Of a stretch of DNA of 64,000 bases, positions 16,699 to 26,265 are shown piece by piece; within the stretch, counting starts at the first letter, position 1, and every line of letters begins with the position of its first letter. Source of the DNA: Streptomyces griseicoloratus. GTDB taxonomy: Bacteria > Actinomycetota > Actinomycetes > Streptomycetales > Streptomycetaceae. The translations under genes and the position numbers were made by a program. The stretch lies in assembly GCF_014534645.1 (NCBI RefSeq), contig NZ_JACVQF010000184.1:282157-346156 (forward strand). Reading direction: 5' to 3'. The notes under the pieces were generated by a model. The model did no database searches and was not told the DNA's origin. It saw only the letters and a program-made list of their open reading frames with translations.

Positions 16699-18162
16699 CT
16701 AGCCCAGGGCGGCCACCTTGTCCCGGTAGCCGCGCACCGGCGGTGCGTCCTTGTAGGGCTCCAGCCGCCGTTCGAAGTCCCTGACGTACTCCGTCGCCCG
16801 TGCCGACCGCATCTCCGCCGCCTGGCCGGCCGCCTCGGCGGCCAGCTGGCAGGCCTGGTCGAGCTCGCCGAGGCCGAGGCGGGCGGTGGCGAGGACGACC
16901 CGGCAGAACAGGCGGCTGCGGGCGTAGGCGGGGGCGCGCAGTTGCAGCGAGCGTTCCGCGTGCTGGGCGGCGGCGCGGAACTGCTGCAGGTCGCGGTGGC
17001 AGTGCCCGAACTCGTCGGCGAGCTGGGCCTCGTCGAAGAACCGAGCCCAGTGCGGCACCTCGTCCCCGGGGCGGGCGGCCTCCAGGGCGCGCTCGGCCCG
17101 CACCAGCGCCGAGGTGCAGGCCCGGACCTCGCCGAGCACGCCGTGCGCCCGTGCCTCGGAGGCGTGCAGCAGCGCCTGCACGACGGGCGGCGCGGACGTC
17201 CCGACGCCCTGCTGCGCCACCCGCGCGAGCTGCACGGCCTCGCGTCCGTGGCCCAGGTAGACGGCCTGCCGGCTCATGGTGACCAGCACATAGCTGCCGT
17301 ACGCCCGGTCGCCCGCGGCCTGCGCGAGCCGCAGCGCCTGCACGAAGTAGCGCTGGGCGAGTCCGTGCGCGGCGATGTCGTACGACGTCCAGCCCGCGAG
17401 CCGGGTGAGGTCGGCGGCGGCGGCGAACAGCCGGCGGCCGGTCTGCTCGCCGTAGGTGCCGCGCAGCATCGGCTCCAGTTCGTGCTCCAGGTAGCGCACG
17501 AGGGCCTGGCGGGCGTGGCCGCCGCCGTAGCGGTCGTCCAGGCTGCGGAACAGTTCCCCGACCGAGCGCAGCGCGGCCAGGTCGCCGGCGGTCACCTTCT
17601 GGCCGGGGGCGCGCTCGTCCGGGCCCCGCCGCCGGGACGGGTCGAGCGGGGCCGGGATCCGGGGAGGCGCCGGACGGCCCTGCGCCGGGATCCGGGCGGG
17701 CGCCTCGCCGCGGGCCACCTTGTCGTCCGCGCGGCCGATCAGCCAGTCCCGGCTGGGCACGACGAGGCCCGCCGGGGTGAACGCGATCTTGCGCAGCTCG
17801 GCGTGGCTGCCGGAGTCCTTGCGCCACAGCCCGCCGACGATGTCGACGGCCTCCTCGGGGGTCGCGGCGAACTCCAGGCCCGCGTAGACCGGGGCGCACG
17901 CGTCCAGGCCCAGGTCCTGGGCGGTGAGGCGGCGGCCGAGGCGCCGGGTGAAGACCTCGGCGATCAGTGCGGGGGTGGTGCCCCGGGGCTGCTGGCCGCG
18001 CAGCCACCGGGTGACGGACGTCTTGTCGTATCTCAGGTCCAGCCCGTGTTCGAGGCCGAGCTGGTCGACGCGTCGAGCGAGACCCGCGTTGGAGAACCCC
18101 GCTTCTGCGATGAGCGCGGCGAGCTGGCGGTTGGGGGTGCGCTGCGCGGGTCGTTCCGTCAT
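16699..18162 (-). CDS. Helix-turn-helix/TPR-like regulatory protein
   Basis: A 487-residue protein. The N-terminal 90 residues resemble a DNA-binding segment (LAALIAEAGFSNAGLARRVD, then YDKTSVTRWLRGQQPRG). About 250 helical residues with TPR-like repeats follow (LRLAQAAGDRAYGSYVL, ASEARAHGVLGEVR and similar). This layout recalls the NsdA/SCO4114-like developmental regulators of Streptomyces, but that is a resemblance from memory. The ATG at 18162 (MTERPAQRTPNRQLAALI) is chosen over more upstream codons. It is divergent from lipB. Confidence 0.75.
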   Translation of the reverse strand: MTERPAQRTPNRQLAALIAEAGFSNAGLARRVDQLGLEHGLDLRYDKTSVTRWLRGQQPRGTTPALIAEVFTRRLGRRLTAQDLGLDACAPVYAGLEFAATPEEAVDIVGGLWRKDSGSHAELRKIAFTPAGLVVPSRDWLIGRADDKVARGEAPARIPAQGRPAPPRIPAPLDPSRRRGPDERAPGQKVTAGDLAALRSVGELFRSLDDRYGGGHARQALVRYLEHELEPMLRGTYGEQTGRRLFAAAADLTRLAGWTSYDIAAHGLAQRYFVQALRLAQAAGDRAYGSYVLVTMSRQAVYLGHGREAVQLARVAQQGVGTSAPPVVQALLHASEARAHGVLGEVRACTSALVRAERALEAARPGDEVPHWARFFDEAQLADEFGHCHRDLQQFRAAAQHAERSLQLRAPAYARSRLFCRVVLATARLGLGELDQACQLAAEAAGQAAEMRSARATEYVRDFERRLEPYKDAPPVRGYRDKVAALG

Positions 18163-18397
18163 GGTGCGGTGCGGTCTCCTGCCTTCCGAGCGTTCGATGT
18201 GCCCGGAGCGCCTGTGAGCAGCCCTTATGGCATCGTGGACGGCGCGAATGTAGCGGAGAGTAAGCAGTCGATCGCACATTTCGCCTGGCATTCATCCGAT
18301 CGTGTGAGGATTGCCCGCCGAGCTGACGGCGAACGGGCGGTCGTACAGTGGCTTGGGCACGCTTCGTGCCTTACGACCTTCCAGGGAGGCGCTAGCC

Positions 18398-19198
18398 GTG
18401 AGTGAGTTGCGGTTCGTCCGCATGGGCTTCGGGGCCGAGGCCGTCGAATACCAGGAGGCGTGGGACGAGCAGCGCCGGGTGCACGCGGCCCGGTTCGCCG
18501 ACGAGGTTCCCGACACCGTGCTGCTCCTCGAACATCCGCCGGTCTACACCGCCGGCCGGCGCACCGAGGACGGCGAGCGCCCGCTCGACGGCACGCCCGT
18601 CATCGACGTGGACCGCGGCGGCAAGATCACCTGGCACGGACCGGGCCAGCTGGTCGGCTACCCGATCCAGAAGCTCCCGCGCCCGGTGGACGTGGTCGCC
18701 CACGTCCGGCGGCTGGAGGAGGCGCTGATCCGCACGTGCACGGAGTTCGGCCTGCAGACCACCCGGGTCGAGGGCCGCAGCGGCGTGTGGGTCCTCGGCG
18801 ACCCGGTCGAGCAGCGGCCGGCGCTCGGGGGGCTCTCCCTCGACTTCGACCCGCGGCTGACCGACGAGGAGTTCGACCCGCGGCTGAACGGGCCGGAGTA
18901 CGCCCCCTCCAACGCCGGCCAGCGCCGAGAGGACCGCAAGATCGCGCAGATCGGCATCCGCGTGGCCAAGGGGGTGACGATGCACGGCTTCTCGTTCAAC
19001 GTGAACCCCGACATGACGTGGTTCGACCGCATCATCCCGTGCGGCATCCGGGACGCGGGCGTCGCCTCGCTGTCGAGCGAGCTCGGCCGGGAGGTCACGA
19101 TCGACGAGGTACTGCCGGTCGTCGAGCGGCACCTGCGCGACGTCCTGGAGAACGCGGAACTGAAGCCGCGGGTGATCGAGAAGGCACCGGCGGCATAA
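18398..19198 (+). CDS. lipB: Octanoyl-[ACP]:protein N-octanoyltransferase
   Basis: First step of lipoate synthesis: transfer of octanoate from ACP to lipoyl domains. The 266-residue protein has the LipB motif [17 protein letters not shown], the conserved lysine K181 (RKIAQIGIR) and the catalytic cysteine C215 (IIPCGI). An insertion of about 45 residues ([12 protein letters not shown] to QRRED) makes it longer than the E. coli enzyme. GGGAGG precedes the GTG at 18398. lipA follows after 155 bp. Substrates are the E2 lipoyl domains encoded earlier in the window. Confidence 0.95.
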   Translation: MSELRFVRMGFGAEAVEYQEAWDEQRRVHAARFADEVPDTVLLLEHPPVYTAGRRTEDGERPLDGTPVIDVDRGGKITWHGPGQLVGYPIQKLPRPVDVVAHVRRLEEALIRTCTEFGLQTTRVEGRSGVWVLGDPVEQRPALGGLSLDFDPRLTDEEFDPRLNGPEYAPSNAGQRREDRKIAQIGIRVAKGVTMHGFSFNVNPDMTWFDRIIPCGIRDAGVASLSSELGREVTIDEVLPVVERHLRDVLENAELKPRVIEKAPAA

Positions 19199-19200
19199 AT

Positions 19201-19280
19201 CGAGCCCGTCCGGCGTTTGCGGTCGAGGCCGAGCAGGCCGGCAGCGGGGGTCCGGGGGCGTCAGCCCCCGGCGGGCCAGC
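19201..19280. repeat. Probable Streptomyces intergenic repeat between lipB and lipA
   Basis: The stretch starting GAGCCCGTCCGGCGTTTG and ending in a CCGGGGGC/GCCCCCGG hairpin looks like a dispersed intergenic element I know from many Streptomyces genomes. Only one copy is in this window, so the assignment rests on memory. Confidence 0.45.
19252..19271 (+). terminator. Hairpin after lipB
   Basis: An 8-bp perfect stem (CCGGGGGC / GCCCCCGG) with a GTCA loop, 53 nt after the lipB stop. It may reduce but need not block read-through into lipA. Confidence 0.55.
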
Positions 19281-19353
19281 ACCCTCGCCGGACATTCAAA
19301 TCCACGGGCGTACGCTGGACGACGCCGAAGAATCAATCGCTAGGGAGCCGGTC

Positions 19354-20340
19354 GTGTCCGCAGTCGCACCCGACGGACGCAAGATGCTGCGCCTGGAGGT
19401 CCGCAACAGCCAGACCCCCATCGAGCGCAAGCCCGAGTGGATCAAGACCCGGGCGAAAATGGGCCCCGAGTACACCAAGATGCAGAACCTCGTGAAGAGC
19501 GAGGGCCTGCACACGGTCTGCCAGGAAGCCGGCTGCCCCAACATCTACGAGTGCTGGGAGGACCGCGAGGCGACCTTCCTCATCGGCGGCGACCAGTGCA
19601 CCCGGCGCTGTGACTTCTGCCAGATCGACACCGGCAAGCCCGAGGCGCTCGACCGCGACGAGCCGCGCCGCGTGGGCGAGTCCGTGGTCACCATGGACCT
19701 GAACTACGCCACGATCACCGGCGTCGCCCGCGACGACCTCCCCGACGGCGGCGCCTGGCTGTACGCGGAGACGGTCCGCCAGATCCACCAGCAGACCGCG
19801 GAGCGCGAGGCCGGCCGGACCAAGGTCGAGCTGCTGGCCCCCGACTTCAACGCCGTCCCGGAGCTGCTGCGGGAGGTCTTCGAATCCCGCCCCGAGGTCT
19901 TCGCGCACAACGTCGAGACCGTCCCGCGGATCTTCAAGCGCATCCGCCCCGGCTTCCGCTACGAGCGCTCCCTGAAGGTCATCACCGAGGCCCGCGACTT
20001 CGGCCTGGTCACCAAGTCCAACCTGATCCTCGGCATGGGCGAGACCCGCGAGGAGATCAGCGAGGCGCTGCGGCAGCTGCACGAGGCCGGCTGCGAGCTG
20101 ATCACCATCACGCAGTACCTGCGCCCGTCCGTGCGCCACCACCCCGTGGAGCGCTGGGTGAAGCCGCAGGAGTTCGTGGAGCTGAAGGAGGAGGCCGAGC
20201 AGATCGGCTTCGCCGGTGTGATGTCCGGCCCGCTGGTGCGGTCCTCCTACCGCGCCGGACGGCTGTACCAGATGGCCGTCGAGCAGCGCCGGTCGGGCGC
20301 TCCGCAGCTCGGCGGTCACGTCGCCGCCCAGGCGGTCTGA
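19354..20340 (+). CDS. lipA: Lipoyl synthase (radical SAM)
   Basis: Inserts two sulfurs into protein-bound octanoate. The 328-residue protein has both [4Fe-4S] motifs. The auxiliary cluster ligands are C56, C61 and C67 ([12 protein letters not shown]). The radical SAM cluster ligands are C82, C86 and C89 (CTRRCDFC). The C-terminal RSSYRAG supplies the serine ligand expected for the auxiliary cluster. The GTG at 19354 begins [17 protein letters not shown], as in other actinobacterial LipA. Together with lipB it forms the complete endogenous lipoylation route. Confidence 0.97.
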   Translation: MSAVAPDGRKMLRLEVRNSQTPIERKPEWIKTRAKMGPEYTKMQNLVKSEGLHTVCQEAGCPNIYECWEDREATFLIGGDQCTRRCDFCQIDTGKPEALDRDEPRRVGESVVTMDLNYATITGVARDDLPDGGAWLYAETVRQIHQQTAEREAGRTKVELLAPDFNAVPELLREVFESRPEVFAHNVETVPRIFKRIRPGFRYERSLKVITEARDFGLVTKSNLILGMGETREEISEALRQLHEAGCELITITQYLRPSVRHHPVERWVKPQEFVELKEEAEQIGFAGVMSGPLVRSSYRAGRLYQMAVEQRRSGAPQLGGHVAAQAV

Positions 20341-20619
20341 GACCCGGCCGTCCGCCGCGCGCCACGCCCCGCGCGAACCGGGGCGCGTGAAATCGCACAC
20401 AAGAGGCTACTGGCCGGTAGTGGCCGATACGACGCGGTCCTGACGGTCCTCGCAGATGAGGGCGCCCGTCAGGGCCGCGCCGCCGTTCGGAGCCCCGGCG
20501 ACAGGTCTTCATGCCTGTTTGACCGGCCGGTCACGCCCTGGTAACACCAATCAGTGACCCTGGCATCACTCCACGTGCACCGCACCCGTACCCGGACCGA
20601 TCCGAGGGGGGACTTCCAG

Positions 20620-20820
20620 ATGCAGGCAGCACCCGTGCGCGCCACCGCCATCCCGTCGTTCGCCGACGCCCTGCGCGCCGTCGAGTCGCTGCTCATGAGC
20701 AGCGGCCAGCGCACCGCCCGCCGCAACGCCTGGACCTCCGTCCTGGAGGACCGCCGCCGCGCCAAGGACCGGGTCGAGGCCGAGCGCGTGCTCCAGCAGG
20801 CCGTCGCCGGCCGCCCCTGA
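20620..20820 (+). CDS. Small conserved-looking protein, function unknown
   Basis: A 66-residue, Arg/Ala-rich, probably helical protein (SFADALRAVESLLMSSG, then a charged helix EDRRRAKDRVEAERVL). It has no membrane segment or known motif. A strong GAGGGGG precedes the ATG. The upstream 279-bp gap contains GGTAACACCAATCAGTGACC, which could be part of a promoter or operator, and otherwise nothing I recognise. I believe it has orthologs next to lipA in other Streptomyces, but cannot verify that. Confidence 0.7.
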   Translation: MQAAPVRATAIPSFADALRAVESLLMSSGQRTARRNAWTSVLEDRRRAKDRVEAERVLQQAVAGRP

Positions 20821-20904
20821 GCCCGCCCGCCGCCTCCCGCGCCGCCCCCGCCGGGCCGGGCACTGCCGTCGTGGGCGCTTTCGGGGCCACGTAGACTTCG
20901 AGGC

Positions 20905-21609
20905 ATGGCGAGGAAGGAACCTGCAGCGGACGCTGCGAACCCCGGGCGACTGAAGCAGATCGCCCTGACCTACAAGATGACCCGCAAGGCCGACAAGAAG
21001 ATCGGTCTTGTACTCGCGGCTGTCGGCATCATCGTCTTCGGTGTCTTCCTCGCGATCGGTTTCTTGATCGGTCACCCCATCTATCTCGGCATCCTGGGCC
21101 TGCTGCTCGCCTTCCTCGCGACGGCGATCGTCTTCGGGCGCCGTGCCGAGCGGGCGGCCTTCGGCCAGATGGAGGGCCAGCCGGGCGCCGCAGCGGCCGT
21201 ACTGGACAACATCGGCCGGGGCTGGACGACGACCCCCGCGGTGGCGATGAACCGCAGCCAGGACGTGGTGCACCGCGCGGTCGGCAAGGCCGGCATCGTG
21301 CTGGTCGCCGAGGGCAACCCGAACCGGGTGAAGTCCCTGCTGGCCGCGGAGAAGAAGAAGATGAACCGGATCGTCGCCGACGTGCCCGTCCACGACCTGA
21401 TCGTGGGCACCGGCGAGGGCCAGGTCGAGCTGAAGAAGCTGCGCACGACCATGCTCAAGCTCCCGCGCGTCCTGACCGGCCCGCAGGTCACCACGACCAA
21501 CGACCGGCTGCGCGCCCTCGGCGACCTGATGAGCAACATGCCGCTGCCGAAGGGCCCGATGCCGAAGGGCATGCGCCTGCCGAAGGGCGGCAACCCCAAG
21601 CAGCGCTGA
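20905..21609 (+). CDS. DUF4191 family membrane protein
   Basis: A 234-residue protein with two adjacent membrane helices (about 34-54 IGLVLAAVGIIVFGVFLAIGF and 59-77). A cytoplasmic C-terminal domain follows, ending in the basic repeat PLPKGPMPKGMRLPKGG. This is the actinobacterial DUF4191 layout; function is unknown. It is convergent with an RDD-family gene across a long bidirectional terminator. Confidence 0.85.
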   Translation: MARKEPAADAANPGRLKQIALTYKMTRKADKKIGLVLAAVGIIVFGVFLAIGFLIGHPIYLGILGLLLAFLATAIVFGRRAERAAFGQMEGQPGAAAAVLDNIGRGWTTTPAVAMNRSQDVVHRAVGKAGIVLVAEGNPNRVKSLLAAEKKKMNRIVADVPVHDLIVGTGEGQVELKKLRTTMLKLPRVLTGPQVTTTNDRLRALGDLMSNMPLPKGPMPKGMRLPKGGNPKQR

Positions 21610-21637
21610 CACCCGTAGGCCCTCCACCACGAGACCG

Positions 21638-21698
21638 AGCCGGTACGGCGACGGGGGCGCCCTGGATCACTCCGGGCGCCCCCGTCGCCGTACCGGCT
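21638..21698. terminator. Bidirectional terminator, 25-bp stem
   Basis: Two 25-nt arms (21638-21662 and 21674-21698) are exactly complementary around an 11-nt loop. They sit between the convergent DUF4191 and RDD genes. This is the longest perfect stem I found in the window. Confidence 0.9.
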
Positions 21699-21743
21699 TC
21701 TCGTCGTGTGTCCGGCGTGCGGCCGGACGTGCGCGGCGTGCGG

Positions 21744-22211
21744 TCAGATCCGCACTTCCACGGTGCGCGCCAGCCGGTCGTGCAGCCCCCGGCCGTCGCG
21801 GTCCCAGATCAGCGCCGGGACCGCCACGCACAGCAGGACCGAGCGCAGCAGGGCGCGCAGCGGATTGACGCGGCCCGTGCCCAGCTCGACCACCCGCAGG
21901 CCGAAGAGCCGCTTGCCCGGGGTGAAACCGACCGAGCCGACGGTCAGGACGCTGAGCGCGAAGAAGATCAGCAGCGCCCAGTTGCTCGTCGCCTGGCCGT
22001 AGCCGTCCGTGATCAGACCGTATGCGATCAAGAGGCACAGGGCCCAGTCCACGGCGAGGGCGCCGAGCCGCCTGCCCGGACGGGCGATGGAGCCCGGTCC
22101 CTCCTCCGGCAGACCGAGCTGCTCACCCCGGTATCCGAGCTCCGCACCGGCGCCCTCGATGGCCGCCCGCGGCCCGGAGAGCCACGATCCGATTGCTTGC
22201 CTGTTGTCCAC
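21744..22211 (-). CDS. RDD family membrane protein
   Basis: A 155-residue membrane protein with three predicted helices. It has the RDD signature at the start of the domain (IARPGRRLGALAVDWALCLL) and FTPGKRLFGLRVV further on. RDD proteins are thought to act in transport or envelope processes. The start is GTG at 22211 (VDNRQAIGSW) with only a weak ribosome site. It is divergent from glnA. Confidence 0.85.
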   Translation of the reverse strand: MDNRQAIGSWLSGPRAAIEGAGAELGYRGEQLGLPEEGPGSIARPGRRLGALAVDWALCLLIAYGLITDGYGQATSNWALLIFFALSVLTVGSVGFTPGKRLFGLRVVELGTGRVNPLRALLRSVLLCVAVPALIWDRDGRGLHDRLARTVEVRI

Positions 22212-22297
22212 CCGTCCACGGTACTGCGCCCGTATATGACCACTGGACGGCGGGGTGTGGCCGGGCCGGTCGGGGCCTACGCTGGAAGCGGAGCCGG

Positions 22298-22335
22298 TTA
22301 ACTTCTGCGAAACAAATGGGTCACGCCCGAGAAAT
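22298..22335 (+). promoter_or_regulatory. GlnR box upstream of glnA
   Basis: Two GlnR half-site pairs in canonical spacing: TTAAC-n6-GAAAC-n6-GTCAC-n6-GAAAT. The match to the actinomycete consensus gTnAc-n6-GaAAc is close in all four elements. It begins 134 bp before the glnA start, consistent with GlnR activation of glnA under nitrogen limitation. Confidence 0.9.
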
Positions 22336-22431
22336 CACCCGTCCCTAGTGTCGACGCCAGCGTGTGCCACCCGCACTGGCGCGCGAACGATCTACCACCC
22401 CGGCGGGACGGTCGGGAGTAGGAGGAGCTGG

Positions 22432-23841
22432 ATGTTCCAGAACGCCGACGAGGCCAAGAAGTTCATCGCGGACGAGGAGGTCAAGTTCGTCGACGTCCGC
22501 TTCTGCGACCTGCCGGGCGTCATGCAGCACTTCACGCTGCCTGCCGAGGCGTTCGACCCCGACGACGAGCAGGCCTTCGACGGGTCCTCGATCCGTGGTT
22601 TCCAGGCCATCCACGAGTCGGACATGGCCCTGCGCCCCGACCTGTCCACCGCGCGCGTGGACCCGTTCCGCCGCGACAAGACGCTCAACATCAACTTCTT
22701 CATCCACGACCCGATCACGGGCGAGCAGTACTCCCGCGACCCGCGGAACGTGGCGAAGAAGGCCGAGGCCTACCTCGCCTCCACGGGCATCGCCGACACG
22801 GCGTTCTTCGGCCCGGAGGCGGAGTTCTACGTCTTCGACTCCGTCCGCTTCGCCACCGGTGCGAACGAGTCCTTCTACCACATCGACTCCGAGGCCGGCG
22901 CCTGGAACACCGGTGCCCTGGAGGACAACCGCGGTTACAAGGTCCGCTACAAGGGCGGCTACTTCCCGGTCCCGCCGGTCGACCACTTCGCCGACCTGCG
23001 CGCCGAGATCTCCCTGGAGCTGGAGCGGTCCGGCCTGAAGGTCGAGCGCCAGCACCACGAGGTGGGCACCGCCGGCCAGGCCGAGATCAACTACAAGTTC
23101 AACACGCTGCTCGCCGCCGCCGACGACCTCCAGCTCTTCAAGTACATCGTGAAGAACGTGGCCTGGAAGAACGGCAAGACGGCGACCTTCATGCCGAAGC
23201 CGATCTTCGGTGACAACGGCTCGGGCATGCACGTCCACCAGTCGCTGTGGAGCAACGGCGAGCCGCTGTTCTACGACGAGCAGGGCTACGCCGGCCTGTC
23301 CGACACCGCCCGCTACTACATCGGCGGCATCCTCAAGCACGCCCCGTCGCTGCTGGCCTTCACCAACCCGACGGTGAACTCCTACCACCGCCTGGTGCCG
23401 GGCTTCGAGGCGCCGGTGAACCTGGTGTACTCGCAGCGCAACCGCTCGGCCGCGATGCGTATCCCGATCACGGGCTCGAACCCGAAGGCCAAGCGCGTCG
23501 AGTTCCGCGCCCCGGACGCCTCCGGCAACCCGTACCTGGCCTTCTCGGCCCTGCTGCTGGCGGGTCTGGACGGCATCAAGAACAAGATCGAGCCGGCCGA
23601 GCCGATCGACAAGGACCTCTACGAGCTGGCTCCCGAGGAGCACGCCAACGTGGCGCAGGTCCCGACCTCCCTCGGTGCCGTCCTCGACCGCCTGGAGGCC
23701 GACCACGAGTTCCTTCTCCAGGGCGACGTGTTCACGCCGGACCTGATCGAGACGTGGATCGACTACAAGCGCGCGAACGAGATCGCCCCGCTGCAGCTGC
23801 GTCCGCACCCGCACGAGTTCGAGCTCTACTTCGACGTGTGA
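22432..23841 (+). CDS. glnA: Glutamine synthetase type I
   Basis: ATP-dependent synthesis of glutamine from glutamate and ammonium. The 469-residue dodecameric-type enzyme has FDGSSIRGF near the N-terminus, the ATP-binding and glutamate motifs ([31 protein letters not shown]) and the adenylylation tyrosine Y397 in [11 protein letters not shown]397 is the target of GlnE, also encoded in this window. GGAGGAG precedes the ATG. It is controlled by a GlnR box about 100-130 bp upstream and followed by a hairpin. Confidence 0.98.
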   Translation: MFQNADEAKKFIADEEVKFVDVRFCDLPGVMQHFTLPAEAFDPDDEQAFDGSSIRGFQAIHESDMALRPDLSTARVDPFRRDKTLNINFFIHDPITGEQYSRDPRNVAKKAEAYLASTGIADTAFFGPEAEFYVFDSVRFATGANESFYHIDSEAGAWNTGALEDNRGYKVRYKGGYFPVPPVDHFADLRAEISLELERSGLKVERQHHEVGTAGQAEINYKFNTLLAAADDLQLFKYIVKNVAWKNGKTATFMPKPIFGDNGSGMHVHQSLWSNGEPLFYDEQGYAGLSDTARYYIGGILKHAPSLLAFTNPTVNSYHRLVPGFEAPVNLVYSQRNRSAAMRIPITGSNPKAKRVEFRAPDASGNPYLAFSALLLAGLDGIKNKIEPAEPIDKDLYELAPEEHANVAQVPTSLGAVLDRLEADHEFLLQGDVFTPDLIETWIDYKRANEIAPLQLRPHPHEFELYFDV

Positions 23842-23860
23842 TCGACGCCCCGGGCCGCCC

Positions 23861-23897
23861 GGCGCCCCCGTTCCTGTTCCCCAGGGGCGGGGGCGCC
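23861..23897 (+). terminator. Terminator after glnA
   Basis: A 10-bp GGCGCCCCCG/CGGGGGCGCC stem with a 17-nt loop, 19 nt after the glnA stop. Confidence 0.7.
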
Positions 23898-23971
23898 GCC
23901 GTTTGCGCCGGCCGGCCCTCCTGGTGTACCAACACATACGTTCGAACTACGGGACGGGGAGAGGGCCGGGG

Positions 23972-24232
23972 ATGTCCGAACGGGACGACGAACAGCGGGA
24001 GTTCGACCTGAAGTGGGCCGACGGGGCCGAGCACAAGGAGCCCTCCGCCCGTGCCCGGATGCTGGCCGCGCGCTGGAAGGACAACCCGCCCGGACCGGTG
24101 CCCTTCCGGGCCGACCCCGGCCCGGTGCGCTCCGGCCGCCGGTCCTCGTGGGTCTCCACCGCCGTGGTGCTCGGCTCGGTCGCCGCGATCATCGTCCTGC
24201 TCGGGTACATCAACTTCAGGGCGCCTTACTAG
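23972..24232 (+). CDS. Small single-pass membrane protein
   Basis: An 86-residue protein with a charged cytoplasmic N-terminus (MSERDDEQREFDLKWADGAE), a Pro-rich linker and one C-terminal membrane helix (about 62-80, TAVVLGSVAAIIVLLGYI). Function is unknown. GAGAGGG lies upstream of the ATG. An HtpX-like protease gene follows after about 60 bp, so a shared transcript is possible. Confidence 0.75.
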   Translation: MSERDDEQREFDLKWADGAEHKEPSARARMLAARWKDNPPGPVPFRADPGPVRSGRRSSWVSTAVVLGSVAAIIVLLGYINFRAPY

Positions 24233-24292
24233 GACCCCGCCCCGCCGGGTGCACACTGGACAGCGGGACGAGTGCCTGACCGCTGCGGGGTG

Positions 24293-25213
24293 ATGCAGAT
24301 GCCCAGCCGCTTCCGGAGTGACCGGCGGTTGACCGTGCGCATGGGGGTCACGCTGTTCCTGCTCGGCCTGCTGTACGTCGGTTTCGTCGCCGCGCTGGTC
24401 GCGCTGCTGAAGTCCTGGGTCCTGGTCGTGGTGATCGCGGCGGCGCTGCTCGGCGCGCAGTACTGGTTCTCCGACCGGATCGCGCTGTACGCGATGCGGG
24501 GCCGGGTCGTGGAGCGGGACGAGTACCCGGAGCTGCACGGGGTGGTCGACCGGCTGTCGGCGATGGCCGGCATGCCGGCGCCGGTGGTCGCGGTGTCGCA
24601 GATGGACATGCCGAACGCGTTCGCGACCGGACGGAACCCGGACAACGCGGTGGTCTGCGTGACCACCGGACTGCTGCGCCGGCTGGAGCCCGCCGAGCTG
24701 GAGGGCGTGCTCGCCCATGAGCTGTCCCACGTGGCGCACAAGGACGTCGCCGTGATCACGGTCGCGTCCTTCCTCGGGGTGATCGCGGGGCTGATCGTGC
24801 GGTTCGCCTTCTACTCGCAGCTGTTCGGCGGCGGACGGCGGGACCAGAACACCCTGATCGTGTTCGCGGGCGTGATGGGCGTCTCGGCGGCCGTGTACGC
24901 GCTCAGCTTCCTGCTGATCCGCGCCCTGTCCCGGTACCGGGAGCTGGCGGCGGACCGGGCCGCCGCCCTGCTCACCGGCCGTCCCTCGGTGCTGGCGGCG
25001 GCACTGACCAAGGTCTCCGGCGACATCGCCCGCATTCCGACCAGGGACCTGCGCACGGCCCAGGCCTTCAACGCCTTCTACTTCACGCCCGCCCTCGGCG
25101 CCGGACCCGGCCTCGGACGGTTCTTCTCCACCCACCCCAGCCTGGAGCAGCGGCTCGACCAGCTGGGCCGGATCTCCGCCGAGCTGGGCGAGACGGCGCC
25201 GGGAAGGGCCTGA
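24293..25213 (+). CDS. htpX: HtpX-like M48 membrane metalloprotease
   Basis: Zinc protease for membrane protein quality control, of 306 residues. Two N-terminal membrane helices (about 18-60) are followed by the zinc motif HELSH (H142, E143, H146). A further pair of helices follows, with the third zinc ligand expected in the conserved RYRELAADR. The start is uncertain: ATG 24293 is used, but GTG 24290 and ATG 24299 are possible. The pspAB gene starts 3 nt after the stop, so the two are almost certainly co-expressed. Assignment to HtpX rather than another M48 subgroup is probable. Confidence 0.85.
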   Translation: MQMPSRFRSDRRLTVRMGVTLFLLGLLYVGFVAALVALLKSWVLVVVIAAALLGAQYWFSDRIALYAMRGRVVERDEYPELHGVVDRLSAMAGMPAPVVAVSQMDMPNAFATGRNPDNAVVCVTTGLLRRLEPAELEGVLAHELSHVAHKDVAVITVASFLGVIAGLIVRFAFYSQLFGGGRRDQNTLIVFAGVMGVSAAVYALSFLLIRALSRYRELAADRAAALLTGRPSVLAAALTKVSGDIARIPTRDLRTAQAFNAFYFTPALGAGPGLGRFFSTHPSLEQRLDQLGRISAELGETAPGRA

Positions 25214-25216
25214 CCC

Positions 25217-25801
25217 ATGGGGCTGCTGGACATCCTGCTGGGCCGTACGAAGCCCGCCGCGCCCGACCTGGACCGGCTCTTCGCGCTGCCGTCGGCGGCC
25301 GTGACCCTCGAAGCCGCCACCGGCTTCACCCCGACCGGACACGGCGCGGTGTGCTTCGCCACCGTCGAGGGCGCGGCCTTCGAGCAGACGCACCGGGAGG
25401 TCCGGGCCCTGATGGACGCGGACGCCGAGCGTGAGGGGCCGCCGGTGGAGCTGCGGAAGGACGACTACGGCTACTCGTGGCTCGTCTCGCGGCGCTCCCC
25501 CGAACAGCTTCCGCTCCTCGTGAACGATCTGCACGCCGTGAACAGTTCGATGGAGATCAACGGCTTCGGTCCGCAGCTGCTGTGCTCCCTGGCCGGTTTC
25601 CGCGACCCGGAACCCCGCCGGCTGGCGCTGGTGTACCTCTACAAGCGGGGCACCTTCTACCCCTTCGCTCCCCTGCCCGGTCCGCGGCAGCGGCGCGACA
25701 ACGCGCTGGAGCTGCAGGTGCGGGCGGCGCTCGCCGGGGAGCTGCCCGTCGAGGCCGACCTGGGCCGCTGGTTCCCGCTCTGGGGGGCGCCCGGCCTGTG
25801 A
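25217..25801 (+). CDS. pspAB: PspA-associated protein PspAB
   Basis: A 194-residue protein starting MGLLDILLGRTKP, with ALPSAAVTLEAATGFTPTGHGAVCF. I recognise this as the actinobacterial PspAB family linked to the phage-shock envelope stress system. It has no membrane segment. Its gene follows the HtpX-like protease gene after only 3 nt, which fits a joint role in membrane stress. No pspA is present in the window. Family assignment is from memory of the sequence pattern. Confidence 0.72.
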   Translation: MGLLDILLGRTKPAAPDLDRLFALPSAAVTLEAATGFTPTGHGAVCFATVEGAAFEQTHREVRALMDADAEREGPPVELRKDDYGYSWLVSRRSPEQLPLLVNDLHAVNSSMEINGFGPQLLCSLAGFRDPEPRRLALVYLYKRGTFYPFAPLPGPRQRRDNALELQVRAALAGELPVEADLGRWFPLWGAPGL

Positions 25802-25824
25802 CCCGGCGGCCGGGAGCGGCGCAC

Positions 25825-25856
25825 GGCGCCGGGCACCCGGACGGGTGCCCGGCGCC
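25825..25856. terminator. Bidirectional terminator, 14-bp stem
   Basis: Perfect arms GGCGCCGGGCACCC and GGGTGCCCGGCGCC flank a GGAC loop between the convergent pspAB gene and the gene at 25862-26182. Confidence 0.9.
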
Positions 25857-25861
25857 ACCGC

Positions 25862-26182
25862 TCAGCGCGAGTACCGCATCAGCGCCCGCACCATGTGGCA
25901 CGTGGTGTCCGACGGCGGGTGCACGCCGATCAGCTCCGCGGTGCTCCGTATCCTCTCGTTGCGGGCCTGGTTCGGCAGGTAGACGCCGGAGTCGAGCAGG
26001 GCGATGGCGAGCCGCATCGCCTTGAGCCGGCGGTTGTGGGTGACGTACCACTCGCGGGGCCGGCCCGCCGGCAGCGGACGCTTCTCCACGGGTGCGTAGG
26101 GCAGGTCGAGCAGGACGGGGCGCTTGGCGGTCGACTGGGTGGGCAACGGCGTCGGCTTGAGTGCGGCAGCGGGCACGGGCAT
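25862..26182 (-). CDS. Hypothetical protein, 106 residues
   Basis: No family recognised. The protein has a Pro-rich N-terminus (MPVPAAALKPTPLPTQ) and a compact helical C-terminal half with a Trp-Tyr patch (REWYVTHNRRLKAMRLAIAL) and IRSTAELIGVHPPSDTTCHM. Its size and basic helices would allow a small regulator, but nothing proves it. AGGAGG sits directly before the ATG at 26182. A -10-like TAAAAT on this strand (26249-26244) and a hairpin (26266-26289) lie in the divergent promoter region. Confidence 0.7.
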   Translation of the reverse strand: MPVPAAALKPTPLPTQSTAKRPVLLDLPYAPVEKRPLPAGRPREWYVTHNRRLKAMRLAIALLDSGVYLPNQARNERIRSTAELIGVHPPSDTTCHMVRALMRYSR

Positions 26183-26265
26183 CCTCCTGTCGCGGTCAGG
26201 GTGCCGTCCGGACACCCCGGCGACACCCTCGAACACTGCTTCTATTTTACCGCCCACCACTGACA

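Noticed and set aside
20341-20619. Possible riboswitch or small RNA in the lipA-downstream gap.
   Set aside because: No stable multi-helix element or known riboswitch core could be recognised; only a promoter-like stretch before the 66-residue protein gene.
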